Shown here one piece after another: positions 35,480 to 44,700 of a stretch of 64,000 nt of DNA. Both the position numbers and the translations under genes were made by a program. Source of the DNA: CAUZFZ01 sp963579025. GTDB taxonomy: Bacteria > Planctomycetota > Planctomycetia > Planctomycetales > Planctomycetaceae. Under the pieces are notes generated by a model. The model was given only the letters and a program-made list of their open reading frames with translations. It searched no databases and had not been told where the DNA came from. The DNA lies in contig CAUZFZ010000033.1 of assembly GCA_963579025.1 (NCBI GenBank), forward strand, positions 1-64,000, written 5' to 3'. The number at the start of each line of letters is the position of its first letter. Positions within the stretch are counted from its first letter, which is position 1.

Positions 35480-36469
35480 GTGCCGTCCATCGTGTCGAAG
35501 CTGCCTCCCACAAGCCGGTTCGAACAGACATCTACGAAGTCGTTTCACGCAGACTTCGTTGACCCGACCGTAATGGATCAGATCGGGCATCTGGAACTAC
35601 TGTCCCGCTGCGTTGTCGACGGATTCCTTTCAGGTAAGCACCGATCGACTCACAAGGGTGGGTGCTGCGAGTTCGCCCAGCACCGGTCATACGCTCCGGG
35701 AGATGAAGTGCGTCGTATCGACTGGCAGGTGTATGCCCGGAATGACCGTTACTACATCCGACAGTTCGAAGAAGAAACCAATTTGCAGGCGCTGGTCGCG
35801 CTGGATACCAGTGGGTCGATGCGATTCGGACTGTCGACGGTCAGCAAGTTTGAATACGCCCGGCGAGCCGCCGCGTGCCTAGCCAGACTGCTGCTGCACC
35901 AACGCGATGCCGTCGGCGCGGCCGTCCTGCACGATTCGTCGCCAGCGTTCGTCCCGGCACGTCAGAACGCCAGTCATCTGCAGTCAATTCTGGTGGCACT
36001 CCAGAACGCGACGCCGTCGGAAGGCGGCAGCCTTCCTACTCAGATCCGCTCATGCATTCCGCGCATGCGACGTCGTGGGATGTTCATTCTCTTTTCCGAC
36101 TGCTTCGGAGACATAGACGAGTTGGCCACCGCCCTGAAAGTGGTTCGCGCCCGTGGACACGACGTGACTGTGTTTCAAGTGCTCGCCCCGGAGGAGATAC
36201 GCTTCGACTTCCGCCACTGGTCGTCATTCCAGTCTCTGGAATCCGCTCAGCGATTGAATCTGGATCCCGCCTCCGTTCGCGACGGTTACCTGAAGCAGTT
36301 GCGAACCTTTCTTGATCGGCTCGAAGAGGCCATCACGGGAATCGGCGGAGACTACGTTCGAACGACAACAGAACACGATCTGGCCGAAACCCTGGGGTTC
36401 TACCTTCGCGGCCGCGCAGCCAATGGGCACGTCGGCGGCAACGTCACCGATCGGATGGTGACGCTATGA
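35480..36469 (+). CDS. DUF58 protein with VWA-like MIDAS
   Basis: The product is up to 329 residues from a GTG at 35480; the true start is uncertain because no strong ribosome-binding site is seen. DUF58 hallmarks are RSTHKGGCCEFAQHRSYAPGDEVRRIDWQVYARNDRYYIRQFEEETN and the MIDAS segment LDTSGSM (Asp109). GMFILFSDCFGD appears later. It is probably cytoplasmic and is the usual partner of MoxR in the same operon. It overlaps the next gene by four bases, supporting co-translation. Confidence 0.9.
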   Translation: MPSIVSKLPPTSRFEQTSTKSFHADFVDPTVMDQIGHLELLSRCVVDGFLSGKHRSTHKGGCCEFAQHRSYAPGDEVRRIDWQVYARNDRYYIRQFEEETNLQALVALDTSGSMRFGLSTVSKFEYARRAAACLARLLLHQRDAVGAAVLHDSSPAFVPARQNASHLQSILVALQNATPSEGGSLPTQIRSCIPRMRRRGMFILFSDCFGDIDELATALKVVRARGHDVTVFQVLAPEEIRFDFRHWSSFQSLESAQRLNLDPASVRDGYLKQLRTFLDRLEEAITGIGGDYVRTTTEHDLAETLGFYLRGRAANGHVGGNVTDRMVTL

Positions 36470-38808
36470 GTTTCTTTCTCAGCAGTGTCTTCCTCGCAGC
36501 GCTGCCTCTGGCGGTGGCTCCGCTTCTGCTGCACTTCTTCGATCGTCGACGCAACGTCGTGATCGAATGGGGGGCGATGCAGTTTCTGCAGGAAGCCGCG
36601 ACACGCAGAACCAGCGCGCGTCGGTTGCAGCAGTGGCTGCTCCTGCTCCTGCGCATACTGGCCATCGCGGCCCTGGTGACAGCACTCGCTCGCCCCCTGT
36701 TGCCCGGACAGTGGCTGGGAGCGACCGACCGCCGCGAGACCATTTTCGTTCTGGACAATTCTCTGTCGACATTGCGACAAGCCGGCGACGTGTCACTGTT
36801 CGATGACATGATTGCGCAGGCCGAGCAGGCGATCGAAGACCTTCCATCAGGGGACACCGTTCGGATCCTGATAGCCTCGCCCTATCCCGTGTGGATCACA
36901 CCGGCGAGTGTTCGTGTTGACATTGGCTCGCGTCCCGACCTCAGAGATCAATTGCGAGCACTGCGACCAACACATGGCACAAGCGACCTGCTGGCGTCGC
37001 TGCTGAAAGTTGTGCAGTCGGATATTGAAGATGAAACACTGATGGAGCGCCGCATCATCCTGATGACCGACGGGCAGGGAGCGGACTGGAACACCAGTGA
37101 CGAAGCCGGCTGGCAACGGTTTCGTGACGTCCTTGCCGAAGTGCATGTGCCGACACGGGTCGACATTGTTAAGCCGGACGCCACCGTCGTTTCGACCACT
37201 AACATTGCCGTAAATGGCATTCGGACCAGTCGCTCGGTCGTGGGAGTCAATCAGCGATTTACGGTCACTGCGCAGGTTCGGAATTTCTCACGTGATGAGT
37301 CGGCAGCCAGCAGCCTTGACTGGTCCGTCGGAGACGAATCTCGGGAGCAAAGTAACATTCCCGCTCTGGATGCCGGCGCAACTTACGACGCAATCTGGAA
37401 TCACTCATTTGATCGACCTGGTGTCTTCACTCTGTCGTGCCAGGTGGCAGCCGATGACGATCTGCAGCCAGACAATACGGCTACAGTCGTCGTAGAAGTT
37501 GTCGAGCGGATCCCCGTGCTGCTAGTGGAGGGATCGACCGGTTTCGCTGAAATTCAGCAGGACGCGTATCTCGTTCAGGCCGCACTCGGTCGCGTCGATG
37601 GTCAGGATGATCAGAACTGGCGGGCCGTGTTCGAACCGCGAACGATTCCACCACGACGACTCGAGACCATCGAACTGGATCGGTTTCGCGTCGTAGTGAT
37701 TCCGAACCTGACGGACCTCAGCCAGGAAGCCGTTTCGCGACTGAGTGACTTTGTGTCTGGCGGCGGTGGATTGTGGCTTGCTCTTGGGCCACGTACCGAT
37801 GTTGATCGATTCAATCGATACATGTTCAACGACGGCGATGGACTGTCACCGGTCAGCCTCGACCGAATCGTCGATGAACGTCGCGGCCCGACAAACAGCA
37901 CAACGATCAACCCGTTTCTGAAGCGACATCCTGCAACAGCCGATCTGGCGGACGACGACAAGCTGGATACCGGTGACGTGAAGGTCACGCGGCGGATGCG
38001 ATTCCACACATCGGCCGTAAGTGACGACGTTTCAATACTCCTCGATCTGACGAACGGCGAACCGCTGGTGGTCGAGAACTACTTCGGCGAAGGTCGTGTC
38101 ATCGTGCAGGGAATTCCATTGCGGCTGCAATGGAGCGAGTTGGCGATGTCTCAGGCGTTCGTCGTGATGGTGCATGACTGGCTGAGTTATCTGAGCGAAC
38201 CCGGAGCCACCCGTCGAAATCTACAGCCTGGTGATCCGATCGCGGTCCATGTGGGAAAAACGCGACTCCGCGATGCGACGCTGACAACACCCGCTGGCGA
38301 AGACATCACACTCACCGGTGAACCCGTCGATGATGGAATCGAGTTCCGGACGAGTCGCACAATTCTTCCGGGCACATACACGCTTGAGTTCGGACTCTCT
38401 GGTGACGGTGTTCCGTTTCACGTTGCCCGGGATCCTGGCGAGTCAGATCTGTCGGCATTGACAGCGACAGACCGTCGGTTCCTGTCGGAAACGGCCGGAC
38501 TTGGCCGCGAATATACAGAAACTGAGACCGCTGGTTCGAATCAACGTGATCCTGTCTGGCCACTTCTATTAATGCTGCTAATTGTGATCATGGTCGCAGA
38601 ACTCTTGTTGTCCGGGGTGATTGCCCGCAATCGGTTTGGCACTGATCCGATATCTGACACAACGGAGCAGTGGGCCGGGGCGGCGCCACTGTTCGGGAAT
38701 ATTTCGGCGACGAACGAAAGTAGCTCGCCCGATCCACTCGACGAACCTCTGCGAACGAAAGAACAAGTGATCGAGAGTGGACAGCGACGGAGCGACCTCG
38801 TTTCGTGA
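36466..38808 (+). CDS. BatA-like membrane protein with VWA domain
   Basis: The 780-residue product begins with the aerotolerance BatA N-terminal segment (FLAALPLAVAPLLLHFF, a TM helix) and a second TM near 60-80 (LLLLRILAIAALVTALARPLL). A VWA domain with MIDAS DNSLS (Asp97) follows. Next come beta-rich extracytoplasmic segments (residues about 240-350), a GATase1-like fold region (VPVLLVEGSTGF; VVVIPNLTDLSQEAVSRLSDFVSGGGGLWLALGP), and a final TM helix near 705-725 (WPLLLMLLIVIMVAELLL). The layout is that of the large VWA proteins encoded beside MoxR in planctomycetes. It should span the membrane with its bulk facing the periplasm. Confidence 0.85.
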   Translation: MSFFLSSVFLAALPLAVAPLLLHFFDRRRNVVIEWGAMQFLQEAATRRTSARRLQQWLLLLLRILAIAALVTALARPLLPGQWLGATDRRETIFVLDNSLSTLRQAGDVSLFDDMIAQAEQAIEDLPSGDTVRILIASPYPVWITPASVRVDIGSRPDLRDQLRALRPTHGTSDLLASLLKVVQSDIEDETLMERRIILMTDGQGADWNTSDEAGWQRFRDVLAEVHVPTRVDIVKPDATVVSTTNIAVNGIRTSRSVVGVNQRFTVTAQVRNFSRDESAASSLDWSVGDESREQSNIPALDAGATYDAIWNHSFDRPGVFTLSCQVAADDDLQPDNTATVVVEVVERIPVLLVEGSTGFAEIQQDAYLVQAALGRVDGQDDQNWRAVFEPRTIPPRRLETIELDRFRVVVIPNLTDLSQEAVSRLSDFVSGGGGLWLALGPRTDVDRFNRYMFNDGDGLSPVSLDRIVDERRGPTNSTTINPFLKRHPATADLADDDKLDTGDVKVTRRMRFHTSAVSDDVSILLDLTNGEPLVVENYFGEGRVIVQGIPLRLQWSELAMSQAFVVMVHDWLSYLSEPGATRRNLQPGDPIAVHVGKTRLRDATLTTPAGEDITLTGEPVDDGIEFRTSRTILPGTYTLEFGLSGDGVPFHVARDPGESDLSALTATDRRFLSETAGLGREYTETETAGSNQRDPVWPLLLMLLIVIMVAELLLSGVIARNRFGTDPISDTTEQWAGAAPLFGNISATNESSSPDPLDEPLRTKEQVIESGQRRSDLVS

Positions 38809-38852
38809 GCGTCTATGAAAAGTAGTGATCCTGACAGAGACATTGATTTCGA

Positions 38853-41720
38853 ATGATGCCTGCTACGACCACAACCAGTACCGAACACCTTGCTCTGGAC
38901 GGCCCGATTCCTGTCGCGGTCGCCGTGCTGGTCGTGTGCGCGTTGTTGTGGTTGTTCGCATGGTCGCTGCGACGCGAACGTGACATTGTTGGTAAGCGAA
39001 ATGTGATGCTGTTCTGGCTCCTGCGGGCGGCGGCACTTGGTATCGCCGTTTGGATGCTACTGGGACCATCATCAATACACTTCGAGCAATCCACGACCCG
39101 GCAGACTGTGGCGATCGCTGTTGATGTCAGTCGCAGCATGCAGACAGTTGATCCGGTCGGGACGGCAGACGATCTCCGCTGGTCCATGACGTCAGAGTCT
39201 GCGAAGATTCTACCGACGGTGGCCGCGGACCGTTCTGAAGCCGCAGCCAGAATGGCGGAGTACCGTCTGCATCTGGCGACGACTGCACTGCAGAATCAGC
39301 AGCCCGAACGAATGGCTCTGGAATCCGCCGCGCGTGCCCACGACGCAGTTATGCAGACACGGGAGGGCATTCGGGAACTGGCCTCGCGTTTGCGGCAGTC
39401 ACGGTCGCAACCGGTCACGGAAGAGGACAACCAGCTAAGCGATCAGGTTGCTGGTATTCGGCAGATGCTGGATGGCACGGAGTTTGAGAGACTCAGCAGG
39501 TTGGCGACTGATTACCGCGATGGACGAGACGCGTTTGCCACGGGATGGCGCGAAAGTCTGGCAGACCTTGAGCATCAGTTGATTGGGATTCGCCGACGGC
39601 TCAGCACGCTGGCACAGCGAGTTGCGGCACGTGACCGTGCTGCGTTTCAGTTGACTGCAACGGCAGCGAAGCAGCAGGAAACAGCGACTCGTCTCTCTCG
39701 GGCCGCCATGTTCGTCGATACCGTGCAAAGCGACGTTCTGGCTCCGTTGAGTGAGAGCATCGATGTGCGGTATTACACTTTCGAGAGTTCGCTGAATCCG
39801 GTTGAAGGACACGAGATTCCATCAACGGCCCTGAATAAGTATCTCACCGACGGGGACAAGATCGTGTCGCCTCAGATGCTGGTGACTGACATTGCAGCGA
39901 CGCTGGAGCAACTCCGACTGGACTCACAGGAACAACCGCTGGCCGCGATCTTTCTGGTGACCGATGTCGGGCATAACAACCCGGCCGGACGCGACCCGCG
40001 CGAGGCTGCTGCTGAACTGGCCGGTGTGCCGGTTTATGTTGTGCCGATCGGTAACCCGCTGCATGTCCGCGATGTGGATGTGAAATCGGTCTTCGCTCCG
40101 AATGTCGTTATGAAGGATGACGACGTGGTGATCGAAGCCACTCTGCAGGCCTACGACTGCGAGGGCGAGTCGTGTCGCGTCGAGTTGTTGCGGGATGGTG
40201 TTGTTGTGCAGCATCGTGACGTCCCGATCGAGTCTGCTTTCGCAACGCGACGGGTGCGGTTCGACACGCGCATTGACGAAGTCGGAACGCAGCGGTTTCA
40301 GGTGCGTGTTGCTCCGCTCAAGGACGAACTCAGCGAAGACAACAACTTTGAACAATTCGAAGTGAACGTCACAAGAAACCAGATCGAGATCCTGCTGGCC
40401 GATGAGATGTCCCGCTGGGAATTTCGTTATCTGGCCCAACTGTTCCGGCGGGACGCGACCGTAGAGTGTGACGAACTGTTGTTTCGTCCTCGGTTGATCG
40501 CAACCGGCCATCGGAAGGAGTCGCAGGCATTCCCGACGACCACATCCGACTGGAACCAGTACGACGTGGTGCTGCTAGGTGACGTGGCAACGGAGCATCT
40601 TCCAGTGAAGTCTCAGGAAGCGCTGGTCGACTTTTTGCGCGAGCGTGGCGGCACTTTGGTCGTGATGGCCGGTGAGGAATCCATGCCGGGCGCGTATTCG
40701 AATCAACCACTGGAAGAAATTCTGCCGGTGACGAAGGCAAACAATCTCGACGCAGCCGAAGGATTTGACGGCTACGCGTTTCAAGTGACGAACGACGGCT
40801 GGAAGCATCACGCTTTGATGATTGCCGACACAGAAGCATCGACGAAGACTGCTTGGGAATTCATTAATCACAATTCACCGATGCGATGGCTGTCTGAGTA
40901 TCGTCTTGCACGTCCGGCGGCTCGGACACTGATTTCTGCTGTTCCGATCGCACGGGTTGGCGGAGCTCCGGACCCGTCACGCAGTGCACTGCTGTGCTGG
41001 CAGTCGGTTGGTCGCGGGCGCATCGTGTATGTAGCCAGTCCTGAGACCTATCGTCTGCGCTACATGCGCGGCGATCGACTGCACTACCGGTTCTGGGGCC
41101 AGTTGCTGCGGTGGGCTGTGGCGACCGATCTGGCCGCCGGTTCCGAAATGGTCAGCGTGCGGACGGACAGGTCCGACTATCGCACGGATGACAATGTTGA
41201 GGTCGTTGTTCGCCTGAACAACGACAAAGGCAAAGCGGTCCCGGATGCAAACATCGAAGCCGTCGCGATTCGAACGGATGACGTGCGGGTAACGATCCCT
41301 CTTGCACCGGACGCGTCGATGCCGGGCCGTTACCTCGGGCGATTCGACCGTCTGGAAACGGGTGTTTACCGAGTGGAACCAACGGGAGAAGACGTTGAAG
41401 CGCTGCTTCAGCCTGGTGAAGACGGGAGTAGCGTACACTCGGCAGCCACCGCCAGTTTTACTGTGCGTTCCAATCTGAATCGCGAACTGCTGGACACGCG
41501 CTGTGACCGCGCTCTCGCCCAGCAGATTGCTGATGCCACCGGTGGGCAGGTGCTGCCACCGACCGCGATCGGTGAAGTTCTGAAACTGACCGATCTGGAA
41601 CCGATTGTGACTGAGACCACCGAGTCTCTTCCGTTATGGGTACAGTGGAAGTTTCTGTGGATTGTGTTCGGCTGTCTGTTCAGCGAGTGGGTTATCCGGA
41701 AACGGATGGGACTCTCGTAA
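38853..41720 (+). CDS. Large VWA/GATase-like membrane protein
   Basis: The 955-residue product has two N-terminal TM helices (about 20-40 and 52-72) and a VWA domain with MIDAS AVDVSRSM (Asp91). The VWA domain is interrupted by a helical, coiled-coil-prone insertion (about 115-290) and resumes at VRYYTFESSLNPVEG and AIFLVTDVGHN. An Ig-like region (DVKSVFAPNVVMKDDDVVIEATLQ) and a GATase1-like domain (YDVVLLGDVATEHLP; LRERGGTLVVMAGEESMPG) follow. A final beta domain and a C-terminal TM helix (QWKFLWIVFGCLFSEWVI) end the protein. It is the second VWA partner of MoxR in this operon. The helical insertion between the VWA halves is noteworthy and could be an assembly or sensing arm. Confidence 0.85.
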   Translation: MMPATTTTSTEHLALDGPIPVAVAVLVVCALLWLFAWSLRRERDIVGKRNVMLFWLLRAAALGIAVWMLLGPSSIHFEQSTTRQTVAIAVDVSRSMQTVDPVGTADDLRWSMTSESAKILPTVAADRSEAAARMAEYRLHLATTALQNQQPERMALESAARAHDAVMQTREGIRELASRLRQSRSQPVTEEDNQLSDQVAGIRQMLDGTEFERLSRLATDYRDGRDAFATGWRESLADLEHQLIGIRRRLSTLAQRVAARDRAAFQLTATAAKQQETATRLSRAAMFVDTVQSDVLAPLSESIDVRYYTFESSLNPVEGHEIPSTALNKYLTDGDKIVSPQMLVTDIAATLEQLRLDSQEQPLAAIFLVTDVGHNNPAGRDPREAAAELAGVPVYVVPIGNPLHVRDVDVKSVFAPNVVMKDDDVVIEATLQAYDCEGESCRVELLRDGVVVQHRDVPIESAFATRRVRFDTRIDEVGTQRFQVRVAPLKDELSEDNNFEQFEVNVTRNQIEILLADEMSRWEFRYLAQLFRRDATVECDELLFRPRLIATGHRKESQAFPTTTSDWNQYDVVLLGDVATEHLPVKSQEALVDFLRERGGTLVVMAGEESMPGAYSNQPLEEILPVTKANNLDAAEGFDGYAFQVTNDGWKHHALMIADTEASTKTAWEFINHNSPMRWLSEYRLARPAARTLISAVPIARVGGAPDPSRSALLCWQSVGRGRIVYVASPETYRLRYMRGDRLHYRFWGQLLRWAVATDLAAGSEMVSVRTDRSDYRTDDNVEVVVRLNNDKGKAVPDANIEAVAIRTDDVRVTIPLAPDASMPGRYLGRFDRLETGVYRVEPTGEDVEALLQPGEDGSSVHSAATASFTVRSNLNRELLDTRCDRALAQQIADATGGQVLPPTAIGEVLKLTDLEPIVTETTESLPLWVQWKFLWIVFGCLFSEWVIRKRMGLS

Positions 41721-41749
41721 GTCATCAGAAGCTGCTGAGGGATTGAATC

Positions 41750-44700
41750 ATGTCAGGTGTTATCGAAACGCGAGCTTATCCGGCTGTGATGGATCACAAG
41801 TTGCGGCGGATCCGCACGCGTCAGGCGATGCTGGCCTTGACCCGCGCAGGGTTGCTCGGCGCGTTCGCATTGGTGGCCGCAATGACGGCCGCAATGACCA
41901 TCGACTGGTGCTTTACGCTATTCGACACTGGCATCCGTATGACGCTGACAGTGAGCGCTGTGTCGATCGCGGTGGTGACACTGGTCGTGAACGGGCTCGG
42001 TCCGCTGGTCGCATCACTCGGTCTGAAGCAAGCTGCCGGTGAAGCCGATCGGGAGTTGCCTCAACTGGAGGAGCGGTGGACGACAATTGCCAGTTTCGCC
42101 GAATCGAACCATCAACCGCTGGACGCGACTGGTCGGGCGATGCTGCAGCAGGTGACGAGCGAAGCTGTGGCGATGGGCACGCTGGTCGAGCCCCGACGTG
42201 TTGCTCACTCAGATGGGCTGCGAAAGGCGTTGCTGATGCTGGCAGTCTGCTCAATCGTGCTGGCCGGGCTGCTGGGCATCAACTGGCCACAGAACCGAGT
42301 TCTGCTGCAGCGGTTCTGGTCACCAGTGTCCGAGATCTCGGCGACGGAACTGAAGAGTGTGACGGGTGATCTGATCGTCCCGCGCGGGCAGGCCGCCGAA
42401 ATCACCGTTGCCCAGTCGGGACTGACGCGTGATCTGGCTCTGCTGACGCTGACGACCGAGACAGGCATCAACGAGACAATTGAGCTTGAGCGTCAGCCGG
42501 AAAGTCCTTCGACGTTTGCTTATCGAGTCGCCGCGGTCGAGCACTCATTCAAGTACCGCCTGCGGGCCGGCGACGGTCAGACGCAGTGGAATTCAGTGAC
42601 GGTCGTTGATCGCCCGGCTCTGGCTGAAGTTCGATTGACGTTGACGGCGCCCGCGTACGTCGGTCGGCCCAAGTATGAAAAGTCGTATCTGCCCGAACGC
42701 GTTCGGGCGATTGAAGGAAGTCGGTTGACTCTGGAAATGCGTCCCGAGTTCCCACTCGAACGTCTTGAGCTGCGGCTGACCACGGAGCAGGAGACGGATG
42801 ACTCGGACGAGGCGGAAACCGCTGTCGAGACACTGATTGTCGTCGCCGGAGATGACGGCTGGTATCGATTCGAGACGATTCTCGAAGTGGACTTCTCGCT
42901 AAGCCCTGTCCTTTTCGGTCCACACGATCTCACGAACGAAGACCGTGCCGAGTGCAACATTCGCGTCATTGCGGACAAGGCTCCGGTCGCGCATGTGATC
43001 AGCCCGACGGATGAGATGTCAGTCAATGCCGACGATGTGATCGACATCAAGTTTGAAGCGCACGACGACCACGGTATCGCGATGGCTGAACTGATTGTCT
43101 ACGACGACTCAAACACAAAAGAGGGCGAGTTGCCGGAGGTTCTGAGCATCACGCAGATCCCCTTGGGGGATCAGGAACAGCAGAAGCATGTGATGGCGGC
43201 CGCTCAACTTGACCTGAGCAAGTTCAATTTCATTGACGGTGCCAACATCAGCTATGCCATACGAGTAACCGACAACCGGACCGGTCAGGGCGAGGCTCCC
43301 AAAAACGTCGATGGAAGCACGACTGCGGAGCCAGGCGAAGCACACGACAACAACGATGGGCAAACTGCCGATGCAGGTCCGTCGGGCTTAGCGGAGTCGG
43401 AAACAGATTCGTCGAAACCAGCAGTTGCCCTGAAGGCGAAAGGTCCGAACAGTGACGACGCTGGTGCAAGCGAAGCGGAGGCCGATCCGTCGGGGACAGG
43501 CACTGCAACAACAGTCACTGAAACTGATCCCAGATCAGATGCGGGCGAATCCAAAGAGGGCGGACCTGCTGCGGAAGTTAATTCGGGGACTGACGAATCC
43601 ACTAACGAACCTGGCAGCGCTCCAGCCACGAGTAACGATGCGCAATCCGACGACGCGAATGGGACAACGAAACCCGCCAGGGATCAGCCTGATTCTGACG
43701 CAGGCAAGCCAGGACCCAACGCACCCGCCGAAACGCCGACCGAAGGTGGTAACGAATCTGACGACACCGCGACCGCAGCGGCAGCGCCTGGCGAGACGAA
43801 TGAGCAGCCCGGCAACGGCGAGGCAACGAAGAGCGAGACGGAGTCTGATGACGGAGATGACAAGGCGACTGGAACGGATGCCCCAACGCCGGACGCATCC
43901 AGCCCGGAAGGTGCGGATTCCGATCAGACAACGGCAGCGTCCGTCCCAGACGAACCTGAAGATTCGAGTGACGATGCCGACCGACCAGAAGGCTCATCGC
44001 CAACGAGTGCCACGGCCCGAGACTCGGAGGATGATCCCCAAAGTAAGCCGGACGAAGACGTATCGCCAACTCCCAGGTCCGGTACGAGCCGGCAAGTCGC
44101 CATGAGCGGCCAGAACACGGTGAGTAATCGACTGCGTCTTAAAGTCATTGGTCGTTCTGCTCCCGACGGTTCTTCCGACGGCGGTAACAACGGAAACAAA
44201 GACCAGAAAGACACTGCCCAGTGGCTGGAGCAGATGGATGGTGAACTGGAAGCCGCTGAGGTCGTGTTGCAGACGATCGACACGGAGTTGAGTGAGTCCG
44301 CGGCCACGGAAAAGCACGTTGAGCAAGTTGTCGGAGTCGACTCACGGTTGTCGAACGTCGAGCAGATTATTGGCAACGTTCGCAAGGCGACTATCGAGAC
44401 GCAGTTAGCCTTTGCCGGCTTGCAACTGGTACAGATCGGGCGTTCGTATGTCACGCCAGCACGTGACCGCGTCTTCGTGCTGATCCGTCAACCGGATGCA
44501 GATTTTCGGGGGAATGTGTCCGAGGCTCTGCAGCGTGTGACCCGAGCGCGTGAGCTGCTTGGCGCTCTCATGAAACGGGTCGAGAAAATCAAGCGCGAGA
44601 AGAAACTGGCGGACGACCTGAAGAAAGCCGAGAAGATTTACGAGGTTTATGTCAAGAACGTGCAGCGTCTAATGCGGGAGGCACGTCAGAACAAGGCCGG

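Noticed and set aside
43452..44105. 217-codon open frame on the same strand inside the 1553-residue gene
   Set aside because: It is a frame shadow of a GC-rich low-complexity segment; its Arg/Pro/Gln-rich translation has no start signal and the main frame is continuous on both sides.
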